From positions 1 to 55,395 of the forward strand of contig JASGMC010000002.1 in the NCBI GenBank assembly GCA_030156625.1: 55,395 bases of DNA, read 5' to 3'. Shown in pieces: positions 8,697 through 17,272 of the stretch. The DNA comes from Methanoculleus sp. (GTDB lineage Archaea; Halobacteriota; Methanomicrobia; Methanomicrobiales; Methanoculleaceae). The translations under genes were made by a program, and so were the position numbers. The notes under the pieces are model-generated. The model had not been told where the DNA came from. It ran no database searches and worked only from the letters and a program-made list of their open reading frames with translations. Every line of letters starts with the position of its first letter. Position 1 is the stretch's first letter.

Positions 8697-10496
8697 TCAG
8701 GCCGAAAAGACGTCGTGTGCGTCTCCGTCCCCCGGATCCCTCCCGATCGTCCGGAGGTACGCGCGGAACCCCGGAGACCGTGCGGCCTCGATGAGGGCAG
8801 CGATGCCCTCATCCGCGGCAAGTTCCTCCCGGACCAGGAGATCGCACGACTCGTAGCCGATCGGCGTGAACCGGAGCCCCGCCTCCCGCGCCTCATGGGC
8901 AGGGCAGACCCGGACGTCCGCGGGTTCGGCGGGGCGATCCGTACCGATCCCCTCCCGGTCAAGCCACGAATCGAGGAGAAGCTGCGCAGCCGCGCTCTTC
9001 GGGCGGTTGGCGACCCGGAGCGACGTAAGGACCCCGGCATCGAGGGGATCGGCCGACGCGATCCCCACCTCCGTCCGGACAACCGGCACCCGGAAGAGGT
9101 CGACGTCCGGCAGGTACCGGAGCACCAGATCGCTCCATGCCGACGCGGTCTCAGGGAGAGCAACCGTTGCCGCGTGACAGGTGTTCGCCCGCAGGGCCAG
9201 CACCGCTCCGACCGTCGAGGCGTTGCAGCAGTGGAACTGGTAGCCGGCCTCCGCGAGATGGTTTCCAAGTTCGCAGAGGGCAGGATCGCGCCTCCCGACG
9301 CAGACAAGCGTCCGGGTGAGGGAGGCCTGCGGGACGGTGAGCCGGACGCGCACCTCCTCCCCCGCCTCGATTCCTTCGCGGACGGCCGGGATGTGGAGGT
9401 AGCCGTTCGCCCGGACGACCGCCATCTGGATGCCGCCGCCCCGGGGATGGGGTGTCGCCCAGCAGGTGCCGTTCACGCGTCCTACCGAGACCGGGACGAA
9501 CTCATCGAACCCGAGATCGGACGCCAGCCTCCTTGATAACCGGACATCCAGCTCCTCGCCCGGGAGCGGCGAAAGCCCCCACCACGAAAGAAGGTCCCCG
9601 GCAACCTCGCGGAGGACGGTCTGTGCGGCGACGGGATACCCCGGCATCCCGAGAACCGGCTTGCCGCCGACGTTCGCGAGCAGCACAGGTTTTCCCGGCC
9701 TGACCGCGATGCCGTGGAAGACGACCTCCCCGAGCTCCTCGACGACGTCCCGGGAGAAGTCGCGAGTGCCGGCCGACGAACCCGCCGAGATGATGACGAG
9801 ATCGTTCTCGGCGACCGCCGTCTCGACCGCCTCCCGGATCAGATCGGGTTCGTCGGGAACGATCCCGTAACGGCGGCAGGTCGCCCCGATCCCGGTAAGG
9901 TACGCCTCCGCCATGAGGGTATTCGTCTCGATCGTCTGGCCGGGCCCGGGCGCCGTACCGAGCGGGACGAGGTCGCTCCCCGTCGGGACGATGCCGACCC
10001 GGACCGACCGCACACGGATCTGGTCTATCCCGTAGGTCGCGAGCGCACCGATATCGAATGGCCTGACCCGATTGCCTTTCGGGAGGACGAGTTCCCCCGC
10101 CCGGACATCCTCGCCGGCACGGCGGATGTGCTGCCCGGGTGCGGCGGACTTCCGGATCCGGGGTATGCCGCCCTCGTCCCAGGTATCCTCGATCATGACG
10201 ACGGCGTCGAACGGCTGCGGGAGCACTTCGCCGGTGTTGATGCGGGCATACCCGGCAAGAGGCAGCGGCCGCTGGTCCTGCGCACCACGGGTCTCGCCGC
10301 TCTTCACCGCGTAACCGTCGAACTTCGCGATATCGGCCACGGGAACGGAATATCCCGCATACAGGGGTTCGGCCGTCACCCTGCCGACAGCCTCGCGTAG
10401 CGGCACGGTCTCGGCGCGACCCGGCGAGGGGAACTCCCGCCGCATGACCGCGAGCGCCTCGGAGAGCGGGGTCAGGTTCAGGTACCTGCGTGGCAT
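8697..10496 (-). CDS. moeA: Molybdopterin molybdenumtransferase MoeA fused to a PBP-like domain
   Basis: 599 aa. Residues 1 to about 400 are MoeA, which inserts molybdate (or tungstate) into adenylylated molybdopterin. Seen: AKFDGYAVKSGET near 60, VRVGIVPTGSDLVPLG, ETNTLM, AGSSAGTRDF, HGIAVRPGKPVLLA and VLGMPGYPVAA. Residues from about 400 are a periplasmic-binding-protein-like domain (LVCVGRRDPALCELGNHL to the end) of the kind often fused to archaeal MoeA, thought to sense molybdate or a ligand. The ATG at 10496 has GGAGG 8-12 nt upstream; the longer frame overlaps the next gene. It lies 16 nt downstream of the TrmO-FmdE gene, probably one operon, next to the molybdoenzyme genes fdhAB. Confidence 0.9.
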   Translation of the reverse strand: MPRRYLNLTPLSEALAVMRREFPSPGRAETVPLREAVGRVTAEPLYAGYSVPVADIAKFDGYAVKSGETRGAQDQRPLPLAGYARINTGEVLPQPFDAVVMIEDTWDEGGIPRIRKSAAPGQHIRRAGEDVRAGELVLPKGNRVRPFDIGALATYGIDQIRVRSVRVGIVPTGSDLVPLGTAPGPGQTIETNTLMAEAYLTGIGATCRRYGIVPDEPDLIREAVETAVAENDLVIISAGSSAGTRDFSRDVVEELGEVVFHGIAVRPGKPVLLANVGGKPVLGMPGYPVAAQTVLREVAGDLLSWWGLSPLPGEELDVRLSRRLASDLGFDEFVPVSVGRVNGTCWATPHPRGGGIQMAVVRANGYLHIPAVREGIEAGEEVRVRLTVPQASLTRTLVCVGRRDPALCELGNHLAEAGYQFHCCNASTVGAVLALRANTCHAATVALPETASAWSDLVLRYLPDVDLFRVPVVRTEVGIASADPLDAGVLTSLRVANRPKSAAAQLLLDSWLDREGIGTDRPAEPADVRVCPAHEAREAGLRFTPIGYESCDLLVREELAADEGIAALIEAARSPGFRAYLRTIGRDPGDGDAHDVFSA

Positions 10497-10512
10497 CTTC
10501 GTGCCTCCTGGA

Positions 10513-11337
10513 TCATCGTTTCTCTGCCTGTTGCGGCCGGGAGCGAACGGCGCAGTCAAAGAGCGACGCCTCGCCGGCCGCAAGGATTGCATCGACGCTC
10601 TCCGGCACGTCCCGGAGGATAAAGACCGCCTCCTTTCCGGGGCAGGAAAGAACGTACCGATCACCTGCCGAACACCCCAGCCGGCGGTTTCCCGGGCTCG
10701 CACCGGTGATCCCGATGAGTGCGTCGGCGATACAGGGGTCGGCACCGGGCGCGACCGATACCCGCGGGTGCCGCAGGTCGCGCTCGAGGATCTGCGTCGC
10801 CGCCTCCGCGACCCGCACCGCGACCGCCACGCCGGGGCAGAGTTTTCCGTGATAGTTCACGGCCTCGCGGATGAGGCCGGCCCGGTACTCGCCGGGGCCC
10901 ATCTTCCGGATCTTTTCCGTCCGGTCGTGGCCGGTCGCGGAGAAGACGCAATCCCATCCGGTCTGGTAGGGCTTGAGGTCGATCACCGGCGTCCCGTCGA
11001 TCAGGTCGACGTTCGCGAGCGCGAGACATCGCCCGTCCCGCACGCCGCGCAGCCGCACCACCGAGACGGAAAGGGGGTTCGGCCTCACCGGAGAGCGGAG
11101 GGAGAAGACGCCTTTCTCCGGGAGATCGCCCGAGACCTTCCGGGCCACCGCCTTCAGGACTTCCCGGTCCGCCTCGTGCATCCAGCAGACGAGGATCAGG
11201 TGCGAGTTCTCCTCGATACCAGAGAGGCCCCCGGCATACCGGGAAAAGATCTCGATCTCGGCGTCGACGCCCTGGACCGGCATATTGCTCCGGGAGCGAA
11301 TACTTGAATGCACGAGTCCAATAGGAGAGAGCTCCAT
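10513..11337 (-). CDS. TrmO (TsaA/YaeB)-FmdE fusion protein
   Basis: 274 aa with two recognisable halves. Residues 1 to about 135 match the TsaA/TrmO family, SAM-dependent tRNA-threonylcarbamoyl methyltransferases: LSPIGLVHSS, FSLRSPVRPNPLSVSVVRL and LIDGTPVIDLKPY. Residues about 150-255 match FmdE, a domain named after formylmethanofuran dehydrogenase operons: NYHGKLCPGVAVAVRVAEA then ADALIGITGASPGNRRL. The Cys in HGKLCPG, a likely metal ligand, is retained. The link between tRNA methylation and FmdE is unexplained; the pairing with moeA suggests molybdenum or pterin metabolism. The usual TrmO ATRSP reads SLRSP, so methyltransferase activity is uncertain. Confidence 0.85.
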   Translation of the reverse strand: MELSPIGLVHSSIRSRSNMPVQGVDAEIEIFSRYAGGLSGIEENSHLILVCWMHEADREVLKAVARKVSGDLPEKGVFSLRSPVRPNPLSVSVVRLRGVRDGRCLALANVDLIDGTPVIDLKPYQTGWDCVFSATGHDRTEKIRKMGPGEYRAGLIREAVNYHGKLCPGVAVAVRVAEAATQILERDLRHPRVSVAPGADPCIADALIGITGASPGNRRLGCSAGDRYVLSCPGKEAVFILRDVPESVDAILAAGEASLFDCAVRSRPQQAEKR

Positions 11338-11394
11338 GCGGTGCCTTCTATGTCGATAGGATTTATGCCTCCCCCGTAGGGGGAGGGGTTCTCC

Positions 11395-12054
11395 TCAGTA
11401 CGCCACCTTCTCGTAGTAGGACTGTGATCGGCAGTCGGCGCAGGCCCCGCTGACGAGCATGTGGTCCGGCACCATCTCGCCGCAGATGGAACAGATCGCG
11501 GACTTCCACGGCCATTTCTGGGGGACTTTCACCCGCACCCTCTCGGACGAGAGAAGATCGCGCCCCGCATCGATGATCTCGTCGATCAGCGCGATGCCCC
11601 GGGTTCTCGGGTCGAAGAGCGGGTCTTTGGTGTACCACAGGGCGAACGTCGGATACCGCTCGATCTTATCGCCGTCGACAAAGACCCGGATGCCGTTTAC
11701 GTACGGGGCTTCAGCCGGGCCGTTCATGGTAATGGCGAACTTCCCGATCGGGATCACCCGGAGGCGGTGGTTGCCGGTCGTACAGTGGGCGATCACCTGC
11801 AGGGCGTCGGGCAGACACTTCGTGGTCTCGCAGACGGCGTAGATCTTCTCACCCTCAGGAGGGTTCAGGAGTTCCAGGGCCTGATCCACCATGAAGACCC
11901 CGACCAGGAGCCCGGGGGCCGCGAAGGTATGAAACTCGATACATCTCCGGAAGTTGTCGATCAGTTCAGGAGTGGAGCCCTTGGACTTGAGCCGGGCCTC
12001 GATGTCATCCCAGGTGTGATTCAGTCTCGGTTGCACGGAAGAGTATATGGTCAA
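11395..12054 (-). CDS. FmdE-family protein with C-terminal zinc ribbon
   Basis: 219 aa. Residues about 35-125 fit the FmdE domain: EFHTFAAPGLLVGVFMVDQ, then ETTKCLPDALQVIAHCTTGNHRLRV. Residues 180-210 form a zinc ribbon (ICSICGEMVPDHMLVSGACADC). The usual H-G-H-x-C-P-G metal-site motif reads HTFAAPG, so the first Cys is missing while CLPDALQ and CTTG keep others. It is transcribed away from fdhA from a shared 300-bp intergenic region, which suggests co-regulation with formate dehydrogenase. A role in metal or cofactor handling is inference. 57 bp separate it from the TrmO-FmdE gene downstream, so the three may be one operon. Confidence 0.8.
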   Translation of the reverse strand: MTIYSSVQPRLNHTWDDIEARLKSKGSTPELIDNFRRCIEFHTFAAPGLLVGVFMVDQALELLNPPEGEKIYAVCETTKCLPDALQVIAHCTTGNHRLRVIPIGKFAITMNGPAEAPYVNGIRVFVDGDKIERYPTFALWYTKDPLFDPRTRGIALIDEIIDAGRDLLSSERVRVKVPQKWPWKSAICSICGEMVPDHMLVSGACADCRSQSYYEKVAY

Positions 12055-12095
12055 GGTTAGTTGTAAATATTTTGGCCAAGTAAAATAGATTTAAT

Positions 12096-12144
12096 TTACA
12101 CAATCAGGGCAAATGCGGCATATTACCGATTTTATGTTGTGTAA
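12096..12144. promoter_or_regulatory. Inverted repeat in the fmdE-like/fdhA intergenic region
   Basis: TTACACAA at 12096-12103 and TTGTGTAA at 12137-12144 form a perfect 8-bp inverted pair 33 bp apart in the AT-rich divergent promoter region (12055-12354). Each half could be an operator site. No known regulator is recognised. Confidence 0.4.
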
Positions 12145-12248
12145 TCGCATAAGAGCAGACACCATGGCGATTAATCGGCATGCGCGGGATGTGGATTTAT
12201 AAAGATCAATTATACCACATAAAATAACGGCGGTTGTTAAAATGATAT

Positions 12249-12264
12249 GTTTAAATTTATATAC
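12249..12264 (+). promoter_or_regulatory. TATA box of fdhA
   Basis: GTTTAAATTTATATAC is the strongest TATA-like stretch in the intergenic region. Initiation about 25 bp downstream would give a leader of roughly 70 nt before the fdhA ATG, which carries GGGAGA about 8 nt upstream. Confidence 0.55.
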
Positions 12265-12354
12265 TACCGAGTCGAGTAAAACTATTGTGAGCATGTCCGC
12301 CCTTCCTGACATGCTTGGCAACCGACGTTGAATGCAACCATCGGGAGAATGTGA

Positions 12355-14421
12355 ATGACAGAAACCAATGGAAAGTTACGCTACGTTCCAACGACCTGTC
12401 CGTACTGCGGCGTAGGGTGCGGGCTCAACCTCGTGGTGAACGACGGCAAGCTTGTAGGAGTGGAACCTCTGAAGAGGAGCCCGGTGAACGAAGGAAAACT
12501 CTGCCCCAAGGGAGCCACCTGCTGGGAGTTCGTGCAGAGCCCCGACCGGCTGACAAAGCCCCTCATCAAGAAGAACGGCAAGTTCGAGGAAGCGTCCTGG
12601 GACGAAGCGTATGACCTCATCGCTTCGAAGTTCAAGGAGACTTACGAGAAGTACGGACCGAAGTCCCTCGGGTTCCAGGTCTCATGCCGGACCCCGAACG
12701 AGGAATGCTACATCATGCAGAAACTCGCACGGGTAGCCTTCAAGACCAACAACATCGACAACTGCGCGCGTATCTGCCACGGCCCGTCCGTTGCGGGGCT
12801 CTCGCTCTCGTTCGGCTCCGGTGCCGCAACGAACCCCTTCGAGGACGTCCTGAACGCCGACGTCATCTTCCTGATCGGGTCGAACCCCATCGAGGCGCAC
12901 CCGCTCGCCGGGCGCCGGCTTGTCCAGGCCAAGAAGGCAGGCAAGACTATCGTCGTCTGCGACCCGCGCTACACGCCCACGGCGCGCCTTGCCGACGAGT
13001 ACGTCCGCTACAACCCCTCGACGAACATCGCCCTGATCAACTCGATCATGTACTGGATCATCCAGCAGGACCTCCATGACAAAGAGTTCATCGAGAAGCG
13101 GACGACGGGATTCGAGGACCTGAAGAAGACCGTGGAGAACTACGCGGACGTCGAGTCGATCACCGGCGTTCCCACCGCGAGGGTCAAGGAGATCGCCCGG
13201 ATTTACGGCAGCGCAAAGAGCGCGGTGGTCATCTACTGCCTCGGCATCACGGAGCTCACCACCGGTACGGACAACGTCCGGTCGCTCGGGAACCTCTCGA
13301 TGCTCACGGGCAACGTGGGCAGGCCGGGAACCGGCGTCAACCCGCTCCGCGGCCAGAACAACGTCCAGGGCGCCTGCGACATGGGTGCGTATCCGAACGT
13401 CTTCTCCGGCTACCAGAAGTGCGAGGACGACACCATCCGCAAGCGCATGGAGGAACTCTGGGGCGTCACCGGGCTTGAAAGCGAGTACGGCGTGACCCTG
13501 ACGGAGCAGATCACCCAGTGCGGCGACCCGATCAAGGCGATGTACATCTTCGCGCTGAACCCGGTCGTCTCCTACCCCGACTCGAACCACGTCATGCGGT
13601 CGCTTGAGAAACTGGACTTCCTGGTCGTGCAGGACATCTTCATGACCGAGACGGCGAAATACGCCGACGTAATCCTGCCCGGAGCATCCTTTGCCGAGAA
13701 GGACGGGACGTTCACCAGCGGCGAGCGGCGCATCAACCGTGTCTGCAAGGCCGTAGAGCCCCCGGGCGATGCAAAGGAAGACTGGCAGATCTTCGTGGAT
13801 CTCGCCCACAAGCTCGGGCTCAAGGGATTCGACTTCAACTCACCGGAGGATATCTGGAACGACGTGCGGCGGGTCACCCCGTCGATGGCCGGCATCAGCT
13901 ACGCAAGGATGGAGAAGCCGGAGTCGGTACACTGGCCCTGCCCCGCTGAGGACCATCCGGGAACCCCGATCCTGCACCGCGAGAAGTTCTCGTCCGCCGA
14001 CGGCCTCGGCCACTTCTTCGGTCTCGAGCACCGGCCGCCCGCGGAGGTCGCCGACGCCGAGTATCCGTTCACCCTGATGACCGGACGTCTGCTCTTCCAC
14101 TACCACACCCGGACCCAGACCGACCGGGCGAAGCTCCTCCACCACGAGGTGCCCGCAGGGTTCGTCCAGATCAACACCGATGATGCGGCACGGCTGAATA
14201 TCCGGAACGGGGAGAAGATCAAACTCACCAGCAGGCGCGGCGAGGTCGAGACCCTCGCGAAGGTGACCGATGAGGTCGCGCCCGGCGTGCTGATGATGAC
14301 GATGCACTTCGGAGATGCGGCTGCGAACATGCTGACGAACACCGCGCTCGACCCGCTCTCCAAGATGCCGGAGTTGAAGCACAGTGCTGTGAAGGTCGAG
14401 AAGATCACGGGGGTGCAGTAA
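12355..14421 (+). CDS. fdhA: Formate dehydrogenase alpha subunit (Mo/W-bis-MGD)
   Basis: 688 aa, the catalytic subunit oxidising formate to CO2 in the cytoplasm. The N-terminal [4Fe-4S] motif is C15-x2-C18-x3-C22 with Cys50. The residue that binds the metal is Cys141 in NCARICHGPSVAG, where many formate dehydrogenases have selenocysteine. MGD-binding segments follow (FLIGSNPIEAHPLAGRRL, CDPRYTPTARLAD, LRGQNNVQGACDMG) and a C-terminal molydopterin-dinucleotide domain (TGRLLFHYHTRTQTDRA). The preceding ATG-CAA mini-frame is not a gene. fdhB starts on the very next base. Sulfuration by FdhD, encoded downstream, is needed for activity in this family. Confidence 0.97.
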   Translation: MTETNGKLRYVPTTCPYCGVGCGLNLVVNDGKLVGVEPLKRSPVNEGKLCPKGATCWEFVQSPDRLTKPLIKKNGKFEEASWDEAYDLIASKFKETYEKYGPKSLGFQVSCRTPNEECYIMQKLARVAFKTNNIDNCARICHGPSVAGLSLSFGSGAATNPFEDVLNADVIFLIGSNPIEAHPLAGRRLVQAKKAGKTIVVCDPRYTPTARLADEYVRYNPSTNIALINSIMYWIIQQDLHDKEFIEKRTTGFEDLKKTVENYADVESITGVPTARVKEIARIYGSAKSAVVIYCLGITELTTGTDNVRSLGNLSMLTGNVGRPGTGVNPLRGQNNVQGACDMGAYPNVFSGYQKCEDDTIRKRMEELWGVTGLESEYGVTLTEQITQCGDPIKAMYIFALNPVVSYPDSNHVMRSLEKLDFLVVQDIFMTETAKYADVILPGASFAEKDGTFTSGERRINRVCKAVEPPGDAKEDWQIFVDLAHKLGLKGFDFNSPEDIWNDVRRVTPSMAGISYARMEKPESVHWPCPAEDHPGTPILHREKFSSADGLGHFFGLEHRPPAEVADAEYPFTLMTGRLLFHYHTRTQTDRAKLLHHEVPAGFVQINTDDAARLNIRNGEKIKLTSRRGEVETLAKVTDEVAPGVLMMTMHFGDAAANMLTNTALDPLSKMPELKHSAVKVEKITGVQ

Positions 14422-15660
14422 ATGGCAGCAAAGGGAGATATGGTATACGCCTGGACGACGAGCCCCGATATCGCCAAGGTGGCGGAATGCGGCGGCGCGG
14501 TGACCGGGCTTCTCAAGTATGCCCTTGAGAACAAGATCGTCGACGCCGTGCTGGCGGTCAAAAAGGGCGTGGACCTCTACGATGCGGTCCCCACGATCAT
14601 CACCGACCCCGCCGAGATCGGACAGACGGCAGGCTCGCTCCACTGCGGAACGCTCCTGCTCTCGAAACTGGTCAAGAAGTACCTCGATGGCGCCGGGGAT
14701 ATGCGCATCGGGGTGACGGTGAAGGGTTGCGACGCGATGGGCCTCTATGAGCTCGCGAAGCGCAACCAGGTCAACCTGGACAACCTCCTCATGATCGGCG
14801 TCAACTGCGGCGGGTCCGTCAGTCCGGTGACCGCCCGGAAGATGATCGCCGGGAAGTTCGGGGTCGACCCCGACTCGGTCGTCAAGGAAGAGATCGACAA
14901 GGGCCAGTTCATCATCATGACCGAGGACGGCCAGCACAAGGGCATCTCGATGGACGAACTCGAGGACGAAGGCTTCGGCCGCCGCAGCAACTGCCGCCGG
15001 TGCAAGATGAAAGTCCCGCGCCAGGCGGACCTCGCCTGCGGCAACTGGGGCGTCATCGGCGATAAGGCCGGCAAGGCCACCTTCGTCGAGGTCTGCTCCG
15101 AGAAGGGTGCGAACCTCCTCGATGCGGCCGTGAAGGCCGGGGCAGTCGCCACCGAACCCGCGAACCCGAAGGGTATCGAGATCCGCGGCAAGGTCGAGAA
15201 CGCGATGCTGAAACTCGGCGACAAGTGGCGGGCGCGCTACTTCGAGGGGCTCGGCGAGGGGAAGGAACGCCTGGAGAAGATCATGGAGGACACGTCCCGG
15301 TGCATCAAGTGCTACGCCTGCATCGAGAACTGCCCGATCTGCTACTGCGTCGACTGCAGCACGAAGAAGACCTACCTGGTGCCGCCGGGCGAGCTTCCTG
15401 TGCCGTTCATGTTCCACCTGATCAGGTTCGCGCACATCTCCGACTCCTGTGTCAACTGCGGCCAGTGCGAGGAGAACTGTCCGATGGAGATCGCGAACTC
15501 GCTCTACATGCACTCCCTGCAGACGGATATGGAGAGGATGTTCGGCCACACCCCGGGCGTGAACATGGACCTCCCGATCCTCGCGCTCGTCGAGGAGAAG
15601 GCGGAGCGGGAGCGGCTCTCCGCGACCGGCAGCGACCAGATCTTCAACGTGTTCGAGTAA
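14422..15660 (+). CDS. fdhB: Formate dehydrogenase beta subunit (F420-reducing)
   Basis: 412 aa, FrhB/FdhB family: it binds FAD and passes electrons from FdhA to coenzyme F420, and in methanogens can also feed heterodisulfide reductase. The FrhB-like core runs from residue 1 to about 280 (VAECGGAVTGLLKYAL, CGTLLLSKLVKKYL, GVNCGGSVSPVTARKM, NCRRCKMKVPRQADLACGNWG). Two ferredoxin-type [4Fe-4S] clusters follow: CIKCYACIENCPICYC and CVNCGQCEENCPMEIAN. The ATG directly follows the fdhA stop (TAAATG), so translation is probably coupled. Confidence 0.97.
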   Translation: MAAKGDMVYAWTTSPDIAKVAECGGAVTGLLKYALENKIVDAVLAVKKGVDLYDAVPTIITDPAEIGQTAGSLHCGTLLLSKLVKKYLDGAGDMRIGVTVKGCDAMGLYELAKRNQVNLDNLLMIGVNCGGSVSPVTARKMIAGKFGVDPDSVVKEEIDKGQFIIMTEDGQHKGISMDELEDEGFGRRSNCRRCKMKVPRQADLACGNWGVIGDKAGKATFVEVCSEKGANLLDAAVKAGAVATEPANPKGIEIRGKVENAMLKLGDKWRARYFEGLGEGKERLEKIMEDTSRCIKCYACIENCPICYCVDCSTKKTYLVPPGELPVPFMFHLIRFAHISDSCVNCGQCEENCPMEIANSLYMHSLQTDMERMFGHTPGVNMDLPILALVEEKAERERLSATGSDQIFNVFE

Positions 15661-15668
15661 ACGACGCG

Positions 15669-15720
15669 TGCCCCGAAGGGGCAGGCGAAGTTCGAGAAAA
15701 TTGCGCAGCAATTTTCGAGG
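15669..15720 (+). repeat. Two tandem C-GNA-G hairpins
   Basis: TGCCCC-GAA-GGGGCA (15669-15683) and AAAATTGC-GCA-GCAATTTT (15697-15715). The second is bracketed by CGAG on both sides, which can pair with itself through tandem G.A mismatches. Both belong to the hairpin family also seen at 3967-4007, 53907-54061 and 54317-54339. Confidence 0.75.
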
Positions 15721-15759
15721 GCGATGCTCCGTCAGAACCGGAGTCCGAGCACAACGTTG

Positions 15760-15783
15760 CGCCCGGCCGGAAACGGCCGGGCG
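15760..15783 (+). terminator. Stable hairpin with GAAA loop downstream of fdhB
   Basis: CGCCCGGCCG and CGGCCGGGCG form a perfect 10-bp GC stem around GAAA, 100 nt after the fdhB stop. No T-run follows immediately, so transcript stabilisation or 3'-end protection is as likely as termination. Confidence 0.5.
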
Positions 15784-15873
15784 TGTAACGACCACTGAAC
15801 AACCATCTTGAGTTCCAGAAAAAAAACCTCACTTGCGCCCGTGCCGGGGCGCAAAAGTGTGTGCCTGGCAATA

Positions 15874-15916
15874 CCCGGCGGCGGGAGAGCCCCCAAACCT
15901 CTCTTCCGCTGCCGGG
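15874..15916 (+). other. Long RNA-like hairpin between fdhB and fdhD
   Basis: 15874-15889 pairs with 15901-15916 over 16 bp including two G-U pairs, with an 11-nt loop. G-U pairs fold only in RNA. It lies about 180 nt before fdhD. Another stem (TTGCGCC...GGCGCAA, around 15832-15854) precedes it. The remaining bases of the 434-bp gap hold no reading frame I would defend. Possible roles are a processed small RNA, a leader element for fdhD, or an fdhB 3' stabiliser. Confidence 0.45.
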
Positions 15917-16094
15917 CAGCCGTAAAAGTCCTTTCTGTGCTTCCATTCAACGTTTTTACATGGAGTTCGTCCGGCAGTGTGTATGAGCAGAAGACAGGGG
16001 GCGGCCACCGGTATGGTATAGTCCTCTCCCGTGCATGATCTCTACAGAGGATCGATCCCGCCGCAGGCGTGCGGCATACGCGAAGTGAGGAATT

Positions 16095-16826
16095 ATGTTC
16101 AAGAAAATTTCCTGTACCTGCATTGGCGGCGGGCAGGCCGTCCGTGATGCCGCCGAAGAGGCGCCGGTGGCGGTCTTCGTCAACGGCCGGCACCTGACGA
16201 CCGTTGCCTTGAGCCCCGGCGGATTCCGGGACTTCATCACCGGCTACCTCTACACCGAGGACCTCATCCGGAGCCCCGGCGAGATAGAGTCGGTCAGGAT
16301 CGAGGAGAACCGGATAAGCGTCCTCACGAAGAACCCGTTCCGGAGGGGGAGCGTAAAAAAGACCATTCTTTCCGGTTGCGGGGGGGCCGTCTCTTACATC
16401 GACACGCAGAAACTGCCCATAATCGACTCCGACCTCGCGGTTACCGTCCCGGATATCGAGGCCGCCGTCGCCGCTCTCCCCGCGCCCGGCCCGCTCGATG
16501 CGGTCGCTCTTGCCGAAGGAGGCCGCATCGTCGCCTGCGCAGAAGACCTCGACCGGCATAACGCTCTCGACCGGGTGATCGGCCGGGGATTGCAAAACAA
16601 CCTTGACTTCTCCCGGACGGTTGCCGTCGGCACCGGCCCGATCACCTCCGAGATGGTCCGGAAGTGTCTTTCGGCAAACATCCCGGCGCTGGTCTCCACC
16701 GGGTCCCCGACCGCACTTGCCGTCGAGATCGCGGAGGAGACCGGGCTCTGCATCGTCGGGTCCGCGGGGACGCCGGAGATGGCGATCTATACGCACGAAA
16801 AACGGATAGCGGGGATGGGGACGTAG
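16095..16826 (+). CDS. fdhD: Formate dehydrogenase accessory sulfurtransferase
   Basis: 243 aa, FdhD. It carries sulfur from a cysteine desulfurase to the molybdenum cofactor of formate dehydrogenase. Signature segments are GFRDFITGYLYTEDLI, the loop ILSGCGGAVS, ALAEGGRIVACAEDLDRHNA, and LVSTGSPTALAVEIAEETG. E. coli FdhD has a C-x-x-C loop; here the loop has one Cys (SGCGG), as in many archaeal members. The ATG at 16095 is preceded by GAAGTGAGGA. A TATA-like GGTATAGTCC lies near 16013. It follows fdhAB on the same strand but has its own likely promoter. Confidence 0.93.
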   Translation: MFKKISCTCIGGGQAVRDAAEEAPVAVFVNGRHLTTVALSPGGFRDFITGYLYTEDLIRSPGEIESVRIEENRISVLTKNPFRRGSVKKTILSGCGGAVSYIDTQKLPIIDSDLAVTVPDIEAAVAALPAPGPLDAVALAEGGRIVACAEDLDRHNALDRVIGRGLQNNLDFSRTVAVGTGPITSEMVRKCLSANIPALVSTGSPTALAVEIAEETGLCIVGSAGTPEMAIYTHEKRIAGMGT

Positions 16827-16981
16827 GCCAGGATGAGCGGGCGCTCCTGGGGACAAAAATGAATTGCAAAGGGTTATCGGGGGGCGACCTGCTGCAACCT
16901 TGCTTTTGATCGCGGCAGGAGAGGGGGTTCCATTTGGCCTACCCTTTGTGCTCGAATTTCGCTTGGCCACACATGCCCTTG

Positions 16982-17117
16982 CACGGATTTCGAGGGGATA
17001 TCGCGTTAGGGGAGGGGGGTCTCCCCCCTCGAAACTCTTCGAGTTTCTCATGCTCGCTGCGCTCGCACTCCCCTTTGTCCCCACCCCCCATGGCGATATT
17101 CCCACGGTCCACTGTAC
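16982..17117 (-). repeat. Dispersed ~150-bp element, copy B
   Basis: Reverse-strand copy of the element at 3919-4067, nearly identical across the centre, including the GAA-loop hairpin (17027-17049) and the G.A-mismatch hairpin. One end (GCACGGATTTCGAGGGGATA) matches an end of copy A; the other (CCATGGCGATATTCCCACGG) matches an end of copy C. The 446-bp gap between fdhD and the fused desulfurase gene contains nothing else I can name. Confidence 0.85.
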
Positions 17118-17272
17118 CAGGCTTTTCCCTCACTCAGACCGCACCGTTTGTCGTAACTGAGATGGCGGCACCCAAACTCCGGGCGTTCCGTCTGTTGCAT
17201 CCTGCGGACAGTCGCATACTTGCATCTTACGATGCTCGGACTCCGGTTCTAACCGGCCATCACAATTGCCAC

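Noticed and set aside
12775-12780. Possible selenocysteine in FdhA
   Set aside because: The codon at the metal-binding position is TGC (Cys), not TGA.
12682-15795. Long reverse frames opposite fdhA and fdhB (375 and 651 aa)
   Set aside because: Antisense frames of high-GC coding sequence with no domain; the forward genes are certain.
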